Part shown: piece after piece, positions 7,251 to 16,024 of the stretch
How positions within the stretch are numbered: position 1 is the first letter of the stretch
Layout of the letters: each line of letters begins with the position of its first letter
DNA from: SLJK01 sp964567295
Lineage (GTDB): Bacteria > Bacillota > Dethiobacteria > DTU022 > UBA8154
Reading direction: 5' to 3'
DNA: 54,024 nt
NCBI GenBank assembly: GCA_964567295.1
Contig: CAZMLU010000008.1
Coordinates: forward strand, 1 to 54,024
Program-made: the position numbers and the translations under genes
Notes under the pieces: generated by a model
Seen by the model: only the letters and a program-made list of their open reading frames with translations
Told to the model about the DNA's origin: nothing
Database searches by the model: none

Positions 7251-9452
7251 TCATGATTCACTCATAACTTTGCTTTCATCCAGGCTTTTAGAAAGCATCT
7301 TTTTCTTTTCGATATTCTCTACACTGAGAATGATCCTGGCATCCACTATGGTCAAGCCTTTTTCATGGACAATAACAGGGTTAAGATCCATTTCGTGAAT
7401 TGCAGGGTAGGCCTCGATGATCTCCGATACTTTCTCAATTAATTTGGCTATGGCCTTCTTGTCATAGGGAGGATCTCCACGCACGCCGTCAAGGATTGCC
7501 GACGATTTAATCTCATCGATCATAGAGGCGGCGATATTTTCGGTGACCGGGAGCACCCGGAAGGAGACGTCTTTCACCACTTCAACCAGGATCCCACCTA
7601 CTCCGAACATTACGATAGGCCCGAACTGGTCGTCGAATTTTGTGCCTATGATAACCTCCACTCCTTCGTCAGACATGCTTGAAACGAGACACCCCCTGAT
7701 GTCGGCATCGGGCTGGTATTCGCATGCACTATTGATTATTTTATTGTAGGCTTCACGAATTTCCTGCTCGTTTTTCAGCTTCAGCATCACTCCGCCGGCG
7801 TCGGATTTGTGCAGGATTTCGGGTGATACTATTTTCATGGCCACATCGCAAGAGAGTTCTTGGGCGATCTTTACCGCCTCCTCTTCATTAAGCGCCAGGC
7901 GATCCATGGAGACAGGTGCTCCTTGCAGTCTTAAAAGCTCCTTGGCTTCATGTTCCAGCAAAGCATTTCTGCCTTCGGCAAGGGCATTGTCGATGATTTC
8001 TTGCCCTTCCCGGACGGCTTTCGCTCCCCAGTCGAGCTGGATGTTGCTTTCCTTATGGTATTCCCGTCGATAAGATCCATAGATGGAGAGAGCCTCCACA
8101 CATTTACAGGCGATCTCCAGGGAGTCGTAAACAGGGATATTATAATATCGCAAAAGATCCAGCGAATGCGGTTTGGCGTAATTAAAAAGGCTGTGAAGCA
8201 CGATAGGCTTACGGGTATTCCTCACCAGTTTTCCCATACGGTGGGCTGCATCCTCTTCCTTGAAAGCCAATTTTTCGGCAAAACGAATGCCATAGCCGCC
8301 GAAAAGACCGACGACAAGTAGTCCGTGTATATTCCTGTCATCCAGCAATATCTCTGCGCAGTCGGCGAAAATGGCAGGATTCTGGTCCGTCCCTCCCGCC
8401 ACATCGATAGGATTGGCCAGGGAGGCGGTGGGGGGAAGAATGGCACCCAGCTTATCCCTGGTTTCCTTTTCAAGCTCCGGAATTTTAATGCCCAGCTCGG
8501 TCAGGTAGTCCGCAGCTATAGTAGCATGTCCGCCTCCGTCGGCAAGAATGGCAATTGAGCCTTCTTCTATGAGGGGAAGGGAAGCCAGGGACTCGGCGAT
8601 GGGAAACATCTCATCGGAATGCTCCACAGTGACGATGCCCGCTCTTTTAAAGGCACTACTGGCCACCTCGGAAATACCTGCCAGTGCGCCCGTATGTGAT
8701 CCGGCCGACTTACTGCCTTTGGCTGACTTTCCGCTTTTAAAAAGCACGATCGGTTTTACCTGCGTGGTTCTGCTTGCCTGCTGGAGAAATTCACGCCCCT
8801 CTCTCAATCCTTCAACATACATCAGGATAGCACTTGTGTCAGGGTCTTCGGTAAAGTATTCCAGGTATTCGTGAAACTTAATATCCGCTTCATTGCCGAC
8901 ACCTACATAGTAATTGAAACCCATCTGGCTTTTGAGACCGGCTTCAGTAATCAGGGTAAGGCCAATGTTGCCGCTTTGAGTAAGCAGGGCGATGGAGCCC
9001 TGCGGTACATTTCGCAGCCCCACCAGGTTGAGGCCTTTAGCTACGCTGATCATCCCGGCTGTATTCGGCCCGATGAGCCTTATACCCTTTGCCCTTGCGA
9101 CATCGACTATCTCCTTTTCAAAATGCTTCCCTTCTTCCCCCAGCTCACCGAACCCCCCGGCAACAACCACGGCTCCGGCTGCACCTTTTTCACCTAACTC
9201 ACCAAGTATATTTTTTAGAGTATGCGCAGGTGTGGTTATAAGGGCCAGATCAATGTCTTCCGGGATGTCCAGTACCGACCTGTAGCATTCCAAACCGAGA
9301 ATAGTCTTTTCCTTCGGATTAACCGGATAGATACGGCCTTCGTATTTTTCTTCCAATAGAACTTTGATGGCCTGGTAACCTCTTTTCATCTCATCTTTTG
9401 AGGCTCCAATAATGGCCACTGATTCAGCTTTAAAAATCCTGTCAAGACTCAT
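7251..9452 (-). CDS. Acyl-CoA synthetase (NDP-forming), fused alpha-beta subunits, copy 2
   Basis: The 733-residue protein joins a CoA-binding Rossmann domain (about 1-130), a succinyl-CoA-ligase-like domain (about 145-460) and an ATP-grasp domain (about 490-710). The phospho-histidine segment reads AGSHTGALAG (about 252). Such enzymes interconvert acyl-CoA, ADP and phosphate with free acid and ATP, conserving energy during acid formation in anaerobes; AMP is not made. The substrate acid is unknown. It lies directly downstream of a close paralogue (9495-11660) and a crotonase in one minus-strand unit. A 244-bp stretch is identical in both copies, while the surroundings differ clearly. Confidence 0.9.
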   Translation of the reverse strand: MSLDRIFKAESVAIIGASKDEMKRGYQAIKVLLEEKYEGRIYPVNPKEKTILGLECYRSVLDIPEDIDLALITTPAHTLKNILGELGEKGAAGAVVVAGGFGELGEEGKHFEKEIVDVARAKGIRLIGPNTAGMISVAKGLNLVGLRNVPQGSIALLTQSGNIGLTLITEAGLKSQMGFNYYVGVGNEADIKFHEYLEYFTEDPDTSAILMYVEGLREGREFLQQASRTTQVKPIVLFKSGKSAKGSKSAGSHTGALAGISEVASSAFKRAGIVTVEHSDEMFPIAESLASLPLIEEGSIAILADGGGHATIAADYLTELGIKIPELEKETRDKLGAILPPTASLANPIDVAGGTDQNPAIFADCAEILLDDRNIHGLLVVGLFGGYGIRFAEKLAFKEEDAAHRMGKLVRNTRKPIVLHSLFNYAKPHSLDLLRYYNIPVYDSLEIACKCVEALSIYGSYRREYHKESNIQLDWGAKAVREGQEIIDNALAEGRNALLEHEAKELLRLQGAPVSMDRLALNEEEAVKIAQELSCDVAMKIVSPEILHKSDAGGVMLKLKNEQEIREAYNKIINSACEYQPDADIRGCLVSSMSDEGVEVIIGTKFDDQFGPIVMFGVGGILVEVVKDVSFRVLPVTENIAASMIDEIKSSAILDGVRGDPPYDKKAIAKLIEKVSEIIEAYPAIHEMDLNPVIVHEKGLTIVDARIILSVENIEKKKMLSKSLDESKVMSES
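7939..8182. repeat. 244-bp identical tract shared with 10147-10390 (copy A)
   Basis: Base-by-base reading shows no difference between 7939-8182 and 10147-10390. Both flanks diverge at once (for example TAAAAAGG versus CATAGAGA on one side). The tract covers the same codons of the two tandem synthetase genes. Confidence 0.9.
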
Positions 9453-9494
9453 ATTATCTCCCCTTATTTTAATTAATTTTCCACTTCACATAGA

Positions 9495-11660
9495 CTATGG
9501 AGTTGCTTTTTTCTTTTCTAAATATTTCTCACCAAGAATGATTCTCGCGTCAACTATAGTCAGGTCCTCCTTATGAACAATGACCGGGTTAAGATCTATT
9601 TCATGAATTAAAGGATATGCTTGAACAATCTCCGAGACTTTCTGTATTAATTTAACAATTGACTTCTTGTCAGACGGCGGGCGACCGCGAAAACCGTCGA
9701 ATATCACTGATGATTTGATCTCCTCAATCATAGATGCCGCCCAGTATTCAGAAAGCGGTATAACCTGAAAGGATACATCCTTCATAACAGCAACCATGAT
9801 TCCTCCTAGGCCAAACAGGACTATAGGACCAAACTGATCGTCGGTTTTTGTGCCTATTACGATCTCAATTCCTTTGTCAGACATGGGTGATACGAGACAT
9901 CCCCTAATGTCGGCCTCGGGCTGGTATCCGCATGCACTATTGATTATCTTATTATAGGCTTCACGAACTGCATTCTCATTATTCAAGCCCAGCATTACCC
10001 CTCCTGCATCCGTTTTGTGCAAAATATCAGGTGATACTATTTTCATGGCCACATTGTAACCAAGCTTCTCAGCAGATTTCACTGCCTCATCCTCGTTTGT
10101 TGCCAGATACTCCTTAGAAATTGGCGCTCCCTGCAGCCTAAAAAGTTCCTTGGCTTCATGTTCCAGCAAAGCATTTCTGCCTTCGGCAAGGGCATTGTCG
10201 ATGATTTCTTGCCCTTCCCGGACGGCTTTCGCTCCCCAGTCGAGCTGGATGTTGCTTTCCTTATGGTATTCCCGTCGATAAGATCCATAGATGGAGAGAG
10301 CCTCCACACATTTACAGGCGATCTCCAGGGAGTCGTAAACAGGGATATTATAATATCGCAAAAGATCCAGCGAATGCGGTTTGGCGTAATCATAGAGACT
10401 GTGAAAGAGAATGGGTTTATGAGTGCTCTCCATCAATTTTCCCATGCGGTGTGCGGCATCCTCTTCCATGAAGACCAGCTTTTTGGCAAAGCGAATGCCA
10501 TAGCCGCCGAAAAGGCCGACAATTAGAAGTCCGTGTATATTCCTATCATCCAGCAGAATCTCCGCGCAGTCGGCGAAAATGGCAGGGTTCTGGTTGGTCC
10601 CTCCTGCCACATCGATGGGATTGGACAGGGTGGCGTTGGGAGGAAGGATGGCACCTAGCTTATCCATGGTCTCCTTTTCAAGCTCCGGGAGTTTAAGGCC
10701 CAGCTCAGTCAGGTAGTCCGCAGCTATAGAAGCATGCCCGCCTCCGTCGGCGAGAATGGCGATAGAATCTTCTTTCAACATGGGAAGTAAGGCAAGAGAT
10801 TCGGCAACAGGAAACATTTCACCGGGATGGTTCACTTCAATGATTCCTGCTCTCCTGAATGCTGATTGAGACACTTCAGAAATACCTGCCAGTGCTCCTG
10901 TATGTGAGCCTACGCTCTTGCTGCCCGTGGCAGATCTTCCACTTTTGTAAAGCACTATCGGTTTCACCCGAGTAGTTCTGTTTGCCTGCTCCAGAAACTT
11001 GCGTCCATCTCTAAGTCCCTCAACATACATCAGAATAACTTTAGTATCAGGGTCTTCAGAAAAGTATTCCAGGTATTCGTGGAACTTAATATCCGCTTCA
11101 TTGCCTACCCCAACATAATAATTAAATCCGGTCTGGCTTTTGAGGTTGGCTTCTGTGATTAAGTTTAGTGCGATATTGCCACTCTGTGTAAGTAAGGCGA
11201 TATTTCCCTGTGACACATTTTTTAATCCTACCAAATTAACCCCTTTATCTATACTTATCATCCCTGATGAGTTCGGACCAATGATCCGAATACCATTTTT
11301 CATTGCTATATTTACTATCTCTTCTTCAAATTTTTTCCCTTCTTCTCCTAATTCTCCAAACCCTCCTGCAATCACTACAGCTCCGGCTGCACCTTTTTCA
11401 CCTAACTCACCAAGTATGTTTTTTAATGTATGCGCAGGCGTGGTGATAAGTGCTATATCAATATTTTCCGGAATGTCCAGCACAGAATTGTAACACTTAA
11501 GGCCGAGAACAGTCTTTTCCTTCGGATTAACTGGATAGATGCGCCCTTCATATTTCTCATCCAAAATAGCTCTGATAGCCTGATAACCAGGTTTTGTTTC
11601 ATCTCTTGAAGCTCCGACAATCGCAACCGATTCGGCTTTAAATATTCTGTCGAGATTCAT
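9495..11660 (-). CDS. Acyl-CoA synthetase (NDP-forming), fused alpha-beta subunits, copy 1
   Basis: This 721-residue paralogue of the 7251-9452 product has the same domain order and the same phospho-histidine motif (GSHTGALAG). I chose ATG at 11660, behind AGGGGGAG, because it gives the family start MNLDRIFKAESVAI and lies one base past the crotonase stop. A longer open frame to 11786 runs inside the crotonase gene and is unlikely. The two copies differ across most of their length, so they may favour different acids or form different complexes. With the crotonase upstream, the unit could end a short beta-oxidation or amino-acid degradation route by making ATP from acyl-CoA. Confidence 0.9.
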   Translation of the reverse strand: MNLDRIFKAESVAIVGASRDETKPGYQAIRAILDEKYEGRIYPVNPKEKTVLGLKCYNSVLDIPENIDIALITTPAHTLKNILGELGEKGAAGAVVIAGGFGELGEEGKKFEEEIVNIAMKNGIRIIGPNSSGMISIDKGVNLVGLKNVSQGNIALLTQSGNIALNLITEANLKSQTGFNYYVGVGNEADIKFHEYLEYFSEDPDTKVILMYVEGLRDGRKFLEQANRTTRVKPIVLYKSGRSATGSKSVGSHTGALAGISEVSQSAFRRAGIIEVNHPGEMFPVAESLALLPMLKEDSIAILADGGGHASIAADYLTELGLKLPELEKETMDKLGAILPPNATLSNPIDVAGGTNQNPAIFADCAEILLDDRNIHGLLIVGLFGGYGIRFAKKLVFMEEDAAHRMGKLMESTHKPILFHSLYDYAKPHSLDLLRYYNIPVYDSLEIACKCVEALSIYGSYRREYHKESNIQLDWGAKAVREGQEIIDNALAEGRNALLEHEAKELFRLQGAPISKEYLATNEDEAVKSAEKLGYNVAMKIVSPDILHKTDAGGVMLGLNNENAVREAYNKIINSACGYQPEADIRGCLVSPMSDKGIEIVIGTKTDDQFGPIVLFGLGGIMVAVMKDVSFQVIPLSEYWAASMIEEIKSSVIFDGFRGRPPSDKKSIVKLIQKVSEIVQAYPLIHEIDLNPVIVHKEDLTIVDARIILGEKYLEKKKATP
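10147..10390. repeat. 244-bp identical tract shared with 7939-8182 (copy B)
   Basis: This is the partner of the tract at 7939-8182, with the same length and no mismatch. It lies in the first synthetase gene and probably results from recent gene conversion or unequal recombination between the tandem copies. Confidence 0.9.
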
Positions 11661-11661
11661 A

Positions 11662-12471
11662 TTATCTCCCCCTGTACACCGGGTTTCTTTGCTGCGCGAA
11701 GGCATTAACACCTTCCTGCCAGTCCTCAGTGTCCATACAGGCAAGTATGGCATCGGCCTCCAGTTGAAGCACCGTTTCAAGTTCAAGCATGGAAGATCTC
11801 TGCAGGTGTTTTTTCGCCATTGCTATGGGAATAGGCGCCTTACGGGCAATGCCAGTGGCAAATTCTTTTACATTATCCATAAATACTGACATGGGGTAAG
11901 AGTATAAGGCAATTCCCAGGTTGACGGCCGCCGCTGCGTCCAAAACCCTGCCCGTATAGATAAGTTCCCTGGCCTTCATAAGGCCTACGATACGTGGAAG
12001 ATGCAGGGTGACACCTCCGCCCACGAAGGTGCCCAAACCGGTTTCGGGAAAGGCAATAGTGGCTTCTTCGGACATTATAATAAAATCGCAGGAAAAGGCC
12101 ATCTCCGCCCCTGCGCCGCGGGCAGGACCGTTTACAGCGGCAATAACAGGCTTGGGGTAACGGTACAAAAGCCGGGTTGTTTCGTGGGCCTGCTCGATGT
12201 ATTTTCTTTTCTGAGCGTGGGTGCGCTCACCGCTGGAATGTTTTTTCAAGTCCGCCCCTGCACAGAAGGCCTGTTTTTCAATGCCATCCTTGATTCTGAC
12301 CGAGCCGGTAAGAATGACTATGCGCACTTCATCATCTTCCCTGTATTTTTGAAGAAGATGCATAATCTCGGAATACATTTCCTCATTTACGGCGTTCATT
12401 CTTTCGGGCCTGTTAAGCCTCAGAGTAAGGACACCATCGTTTATTTCGTATTTTATCGTCGAGTAACCCAT
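11662..12471 (-). CDS. Enoyl-CoA hydratase/isomerase family protein (crotonase)
   Basis: The 269-residue crotonase-fold protein shows both oxyanion-hole segments, KQAFCAGADLKK (about 66-77) and NGPARGAGAEMAFSCD (about 113-128). It carries the two acidic residues used by hydratases (Glu in GAGAE and in PETGLG), so hydration of a 2-enoyl-CoA is plausible. An insertion (RIKDGIEKQ) lengthens the loop before the first oxyanion segment. The stop lies one base before the ATG of the first acyl-CoA synthetase, so the genes are very likely cotranscribed. The exact acyl chain is unknown. Confidence 0.88.
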   Translation of the reverse strand: MGYSTIKYEINDGVLTLRLNRPERMNAVNEEMYSEIMHLLQKYREDDEVRIVILTGSVRIKDGIEKQAFCAGADLKKHSSGERTHAQKRKYIEQAHETTRLLYRYPKPVIAAVNGPARGAGAEMAFSCDFIIMSEEATIAFPETGLGTFVGGGVTLHLPRIVGLMKARELIYTGRVLDAAAAVNLGIALYSYPMSVFMDNVKEFATGIARKAPIPIAMAKKHLQRSSMLELETVLQLEADAILACMDTEDWQEGVNAFAQQRNPVYRGR

Positions 12472-12608
12472 AAAGTCCTCCTTGCGATTAACCGTTAAAT
12501 CAATCGTGGATTTGGTAAGATAGATATATCATGCCTTTTGTTTTATTTTATTGAATATTATCTATTCTGTCAAATAAAGGCCCATCCACAGTTAAAAACC
12601 ATAATCTC

Positions 12609-13874
12609 TCAAAAAGAGGCTGGCTCCAGGCGCCAGCGCGGTCCTTCATGCGTATCTTCCAACACCACTTCGACGCTCTGCAGAATGCTGCGTATCCGAT
12701 CAGCTTCCGCCCAAAGTTTTTCCCGACGGTACTGCTCTCGGAGTTCAACCAACTCGTTCACCAGGTCCTTGAATTTGTCAGACATAACGGTTGAGTTCTG
12801 GTTAATGCCTGTGCCGGCCAGAACGATCATTTCACGGAAAAGCTCCCGCCCCTGCGACACAAACTCGGGATTTTCCAGATCAAGTTGAGCTTGCCAGAGA
12901 AGGCTATCCGCCTCCAGCAGCAGCCTGGTAACTGCAGCCCAATCGTTATTTTCCAGGGAGGGACGAAAAGCAGTTTCAATATCGTGCATACGGTCCCAGA
13001 AAGAGGTGTCCGGTTTCGCTTCGACGTCCGAGGATGAAGGTGCCAAAGAGGTAGTTCCGGTTCCATTACTGCTAAGGGAGGCGGTAGAATTGCCTAGGAG
13101 CTGCTCGAACGTTAACCGTTCACCGCTTTTAAAGTGCTGTTCCATTCCCCTGCGCCTCATGGTCAGCTGCCCCAGACCTTCTACGGCAACCTCACGGGAT
13201 GCAAAGTCCATGATGCAAGCAGTATGTTCGTCAATCCCCAGGATTGGAATATCCGAAGGTAATTGAGATTCCAGGATCCAGAAGCGTCTTTCACCCATAT
13301 AACAGAACCGGGTATCATGGTTACCTCCTTCCGCGTTATTCCAGTGGGGGATCACTACCAGCTCGAGACCAAGGGACCCCAGGAGATTCAGACCCCGGGC
13401 CCAGTGCAGTGGCTCACCCACTTTGTATATTTCATATACGGGAAGAGTATGGCTGCCGACAGTAAGCGCTGCGGCGCTAGCCGCAACCAGGCAGCCGCCC
13501 TTTGTTACCATGGACACGAGCAAGGTAGGGATGGGCGTTTCTTTTAATTGACGAACAGCATAAGTCGGGCTGCCCGGGCCAATCAGCACGAAACCAGCCT
13601 CGCTTAAGAGGCGGTAAACTTTCTCTGCCTCAGAAGATGTCACGGTTTCAGCAAATCTGAATGAAGCAACTTCCATACTTTGACCCACTTGGCGCTCAAA
13701 AAATTCAACCGCCCGACGGGAGATCAGGTCTACATTGTCCTGAAACCCGGCCGGCGTATCGAGAAATAGAGCCTTTCCCGGAGCCCTGCTCCGGGAGAGA
13801 AGCGTCTTGTGAGTCTCCACCATGGTTGGGGAAAGCTCTCCTGAACCCATTAATGCGATAGTGCCACACACCAT
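12609..13874 (-). CDS. S51 (cyanophycinase-like) peptidase fused to a CysRS-type C-terminal domain
   Basis: The first 250 or so residues match the S51/type-1 glutamine-amidotransferase-like fold (LMGSGELSP at 8-16, LIGPGSPTYAVRQL at 97-110). The expected serine nucleophile is Ser133 in AASAAALTVG, where family members more often have GTSAGA. After a Ser/Thr-rich linker (about 262-285), residues about 290-415 resemble the helical C-terminal domain of cysteinyl-tRNA synthetase. The match includes ELVELREQYRREKLWAEADR and VVLEDTHEGPRW, close to the CysRS pattern LIxxRxxARxxKDWxxAD and GxxLEDTxxGTxW. No synthetase catalytic core is present. The protein could be a peptidase that recognises a tRNA or a CysRS partner, but that is inference. 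It lies 66 bases beyond the glmS-side terminator in its own unit. Confidence 0.8.
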   Translation of the reverse strand: MVCGTIALMGSGELSPTMVETHKTLLSRSRAPGKALFLDTPAGFQDNVDLISRRAVEFFERQVGQSMEVASFRFAETVTSSEAEKVYRLLSEAGFVLIGPGSPTYAVRQLKETPIPTLLVSMVTKGGCLVAASAAALTVGSHTLPVYEIYKVGEPLHWARGLNLLGSLGLELVVIPHWNNAEGGNHDTRFCYMGERRFWILESQLPSDIPILGIDEHTACIMDFASREVAVEGLGQLTMRRRGMEQHFKSGERLTFEQLLGNSTASLSSNGTGTTSLAPSSSDVEAKPDTSFWDRMHDIETAFRPSLENNDWAAVTRLLLEADSLLWQAQLDLENPEFVSQGRELFREMIVLAGTGINQNSTVMSDKFKDLVNELVELREQYRREKLWAEADRIRSILQSVEVVLEDTHEGPRWRLEPASF

Positions 13875-13950
13875 TGACCTTGCACTCCCTTCCTGGCGAC
13901 CAAGTGCAAATATGACAATCTAAAATATAGGATACCACAGCATTCGAAAA

Positions 13951-13985
13951 AGATGACAAACATCTCAATGTTTGCCATCTTTTGT
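13951..13985 (-). terminator. Terminator downstream of glmS
   Basis: AGATGACAAACAT (13951-13963) pairs with 13968-13980 with one mismatch around a 4-base loop. On the minus strand it is followed by TTTTTC, on the plus strand by TTTTG, so it may act both ways. The rest of the 250-base gap between glmS and the S51 gene is AT-rich and shows nothing else I can name. Confidence 0.65.
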
Positions 13986-14125
13986 TATCATTGTTCGTTG
14001 TTAAAAACGGAATATGGTAAACTTTTATATTTTGTATACATAAATATTATTTATTTTACTCTTTTATTATTCATTATATTCATTTATTATACTCATTTAA
14101 TTACCGTTTACCAACAGTATTTTTC

Positions 14126-15955
14126 TTACTCCACGGTAACGCTTTTGGCCAGGTTGCGGGGTTTGTCAACATCGCAATTGCGAGCCACAGCAGTGTAGTA
14201 GGCTAAAAGCTGTAGTGGTAATACGGCAATGATGGGCATAAGAAAATCCGGAGCTGATGGAAGGTAAAATATTCTATCTGCTTCGCCTTCGAGCGCCGCG
14301 GTGCCCTCCTGGGCAAAGCAGGTAATATAGCCTCCCCGGGCATTGACCTCTTTAATGTTGCTGATAGATTTGTCCAGCACGCTCATCTGGGTGACCAGGG
14401 CAATAACGGGAATCCCCTCTACCACCAGGGCCAGGGTTCCGTGCTTCAACTCTCCGGCAGCGTAGGCCTCGGCGTGGATATAGGAAATCTCCTTCAGCTT
14501 TAGGGCACCTTCCATGGCCACGGCGTAATCGACGTTGCGACCGATATAAAAGGTGCCATTCCAGGGAGCCAGGTATTCGGCCAGTTCCCGGATCTCCTCG
14601 CACTTCTCCAGGACCTCCTCCACCTGCCCGGGAAGAGCAAAAATGGCCTTGCCCGCTTCTTCCAGTTCTTTGGAAGTAAGAACTTCTCGGGCTTTACCCA
14701 GATAGAGGGTAAGCAGGAACAGGGAAAGCAGCTGGGTCAGGTAGGCCTTGGTAGACGCCACAGCTATTTCCGGGCCGGCCCAGGTATAGAGAACGTTGTC
14801 GGCCTCCCGGGCTACTGTGCTGCCCACTACGTTGGTAAGAGCTACTACCTTATTACCCTTCTTGCGGGCTAATCTAAGCGCGGCCAGGGTATCGGCTGTC
14901 TCTCCGGACTGGCTGATTACCAGCATAAGGGTATTTTCATCCAGGATGGGGTCACGATAGCGAAATTCCGAGGCCAAGTCGACCTCTACCGGCAGGCGCA
15001 GGAGCTTTTCCATGGCATATTTCCCTACCAGTCCTGCGTGATAGGCGGTGCCGCATGCCACAATATAAAGCCTGGAAATATTCTTCAACTCTTGTTCATT
15101 CATTTCCAGCTCGGGAAGGGATATCTTGCGGCCACCCTGAAGCAGCCTGCCCCGCATGGTTTCCCGAAGGGCATGGGGCTGTTCCATAATTTCTTTGAGC
15201 ATGAAATGAGGAAGCCCCCCCTTTTCCGCCTGTACAGCGTTCCAGGTGATTTCACTTATTTCTTTATGCAATTTTTCACCGTTGGAGGAAAACATTTCAA
15301 CAGCATGGGGAGTAATGGAAGCTGCATCTCCGTCCTCCAGGATGTAGATCTTGCGGGTATGATTTAGAATGGCAGGCACATCAGAAGCGATAAAATTTTC
15401 TTCTTCTCCCAAACCGATGACCAGGGGACTATCCTTGCGAACGCAAATGAGCCTGTTTTCCTCTTTTTCGCACATGACCACCATGGCAAACGAGCCGTTT
15501 ACTTTGTTGAGGACTTCCTGCACGGCCCGCAGTAGATCCCCCCGGTAATAATGTTCTACAAGGTGGGCAAGCACTTCTGTATCTGTCTCCGAGGCAAAAT
15601 TATGCCCCTCTTTTTCCAACCAATTTCTCAGGTAAAGGTAATTTTCGATGATACCGTTGTGCACTACGGCAAACTCTTCCGAACAGCCGCAATGGGGGTG
15701 GGCGTTGGTATCAGAAGGGCCACCGTGGGTGGCCCAGCGGGTATGACCTATCCCCATATGTCCAATGGGTGCGGCATCTCCTACTTTTTGTTCAAGGGCA
15801 GAGATCTCTCCTTTAGCTTTAATAATCGACATGCCTTCTGCACACTGCAGCGCTACCCCGGCAGAATCATAGCCTCGGTATTCCAGTCTCTTCAGCCCTT
15901 CGATAAGAATAGGATACGCCTGCTGCCCACCTATATAACCGACAATACCACACAT
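14126..15955 (-). CDS. glmS: Glutamine--fructose-6-phosphate aminotransferase (isomerizing)
   Basis: The 609 residues are of normal length. The N-terminus MCGIVGYIG places the nucleophilic Cys next to Met1, as in all Ntn glutaminase domains. Two SIS sugar-isomerase domains follow (about 285-420 and 455-595), with SQSGETADT and ASTKAYLTQ, and the usual C-terminal DKPRNLAKSVTVE. It makes glucosamine-6-phosphate for peptidoglycan and other amino sugars. It lies 69 bases downstream of cdaR, so there is no room for a glmS ribozyme. glmM, often between cdaR and glmS, is absent here. Confidence 0.97.
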   Translation of the reverse strand: MCGIVGYIGGQQAYPILIEGLKRLEYRGYDSAGVALQCAEGMSIIKAKGEISALEQKVGDAAPIGHMGIGHTRWATHGGPSDTNAHPHCGCSEEFAVVHNGIIENYLYLRNWLEKEGHNFASETDTEVLAHLVEHYYRGDLLRAVQEVLNKVNGSFAMVVMCEKEENRLICVRKDSPLVIGLGEEENFIASDVPAILNHTRKIYILEDGDAASITPHAVEMFSSNGEKLHKEISEITWNAVQAEKGGLPHFMLKEIMEQPHALRETMRGRLLQGGRKISLPELEMNEQELKNISRLYIVACGTAYHAGLVGKYAMEKLLRLPVEVDLASEFRYRDPILDENTLMLVISQSGETADTLAALRLARKKGNKVVALTNVVGSTVAREADNVLYTWAGPEIAVASTKAYLTQLLSLFLLTLYLGKAREVLTSKELEEAGKAIFALPGQVEEVLEKCEEIRELAEYLAPWNGTFYIGRNVDYAVAMEGALKLKEISYIHAEAYAAGELKHGTLALVVEGIPVIALVTQMSVLDKSISNIKEVNARGGYITCFAQEGTAALEGEADRIFYLPSAPDFLMPIIAVLPLQLLAYYTAVARNCDVDKPRNLAKSVTVE

Positions 15956-16024
15956 GCTTTATAATCACCCTGTTTCTTAATATAGTAACTTTCAACATTA
16001 TAAATATTAAAAAGAAGTCATTTT

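Noticed and set aside
7950..8321. Plus-strand frame of 123 codons nearly repeated at 10158-10526
   Set aside because: Both lie antisense to the two synthetase genes; their likeness only reflects the 244-bp shared tract.
11661..11786. N-terminal extension of the first acyl-CoA synthetase
   Set aside because: It lies inside the crotonase gene and adds residues unlike the family; ATG at 11660 has a good ribosome site.
15956..16024. glmS ribozyme upstream of glmS
   Set aside because: Only 69 bases are available and none of the ribozyme core is visible.
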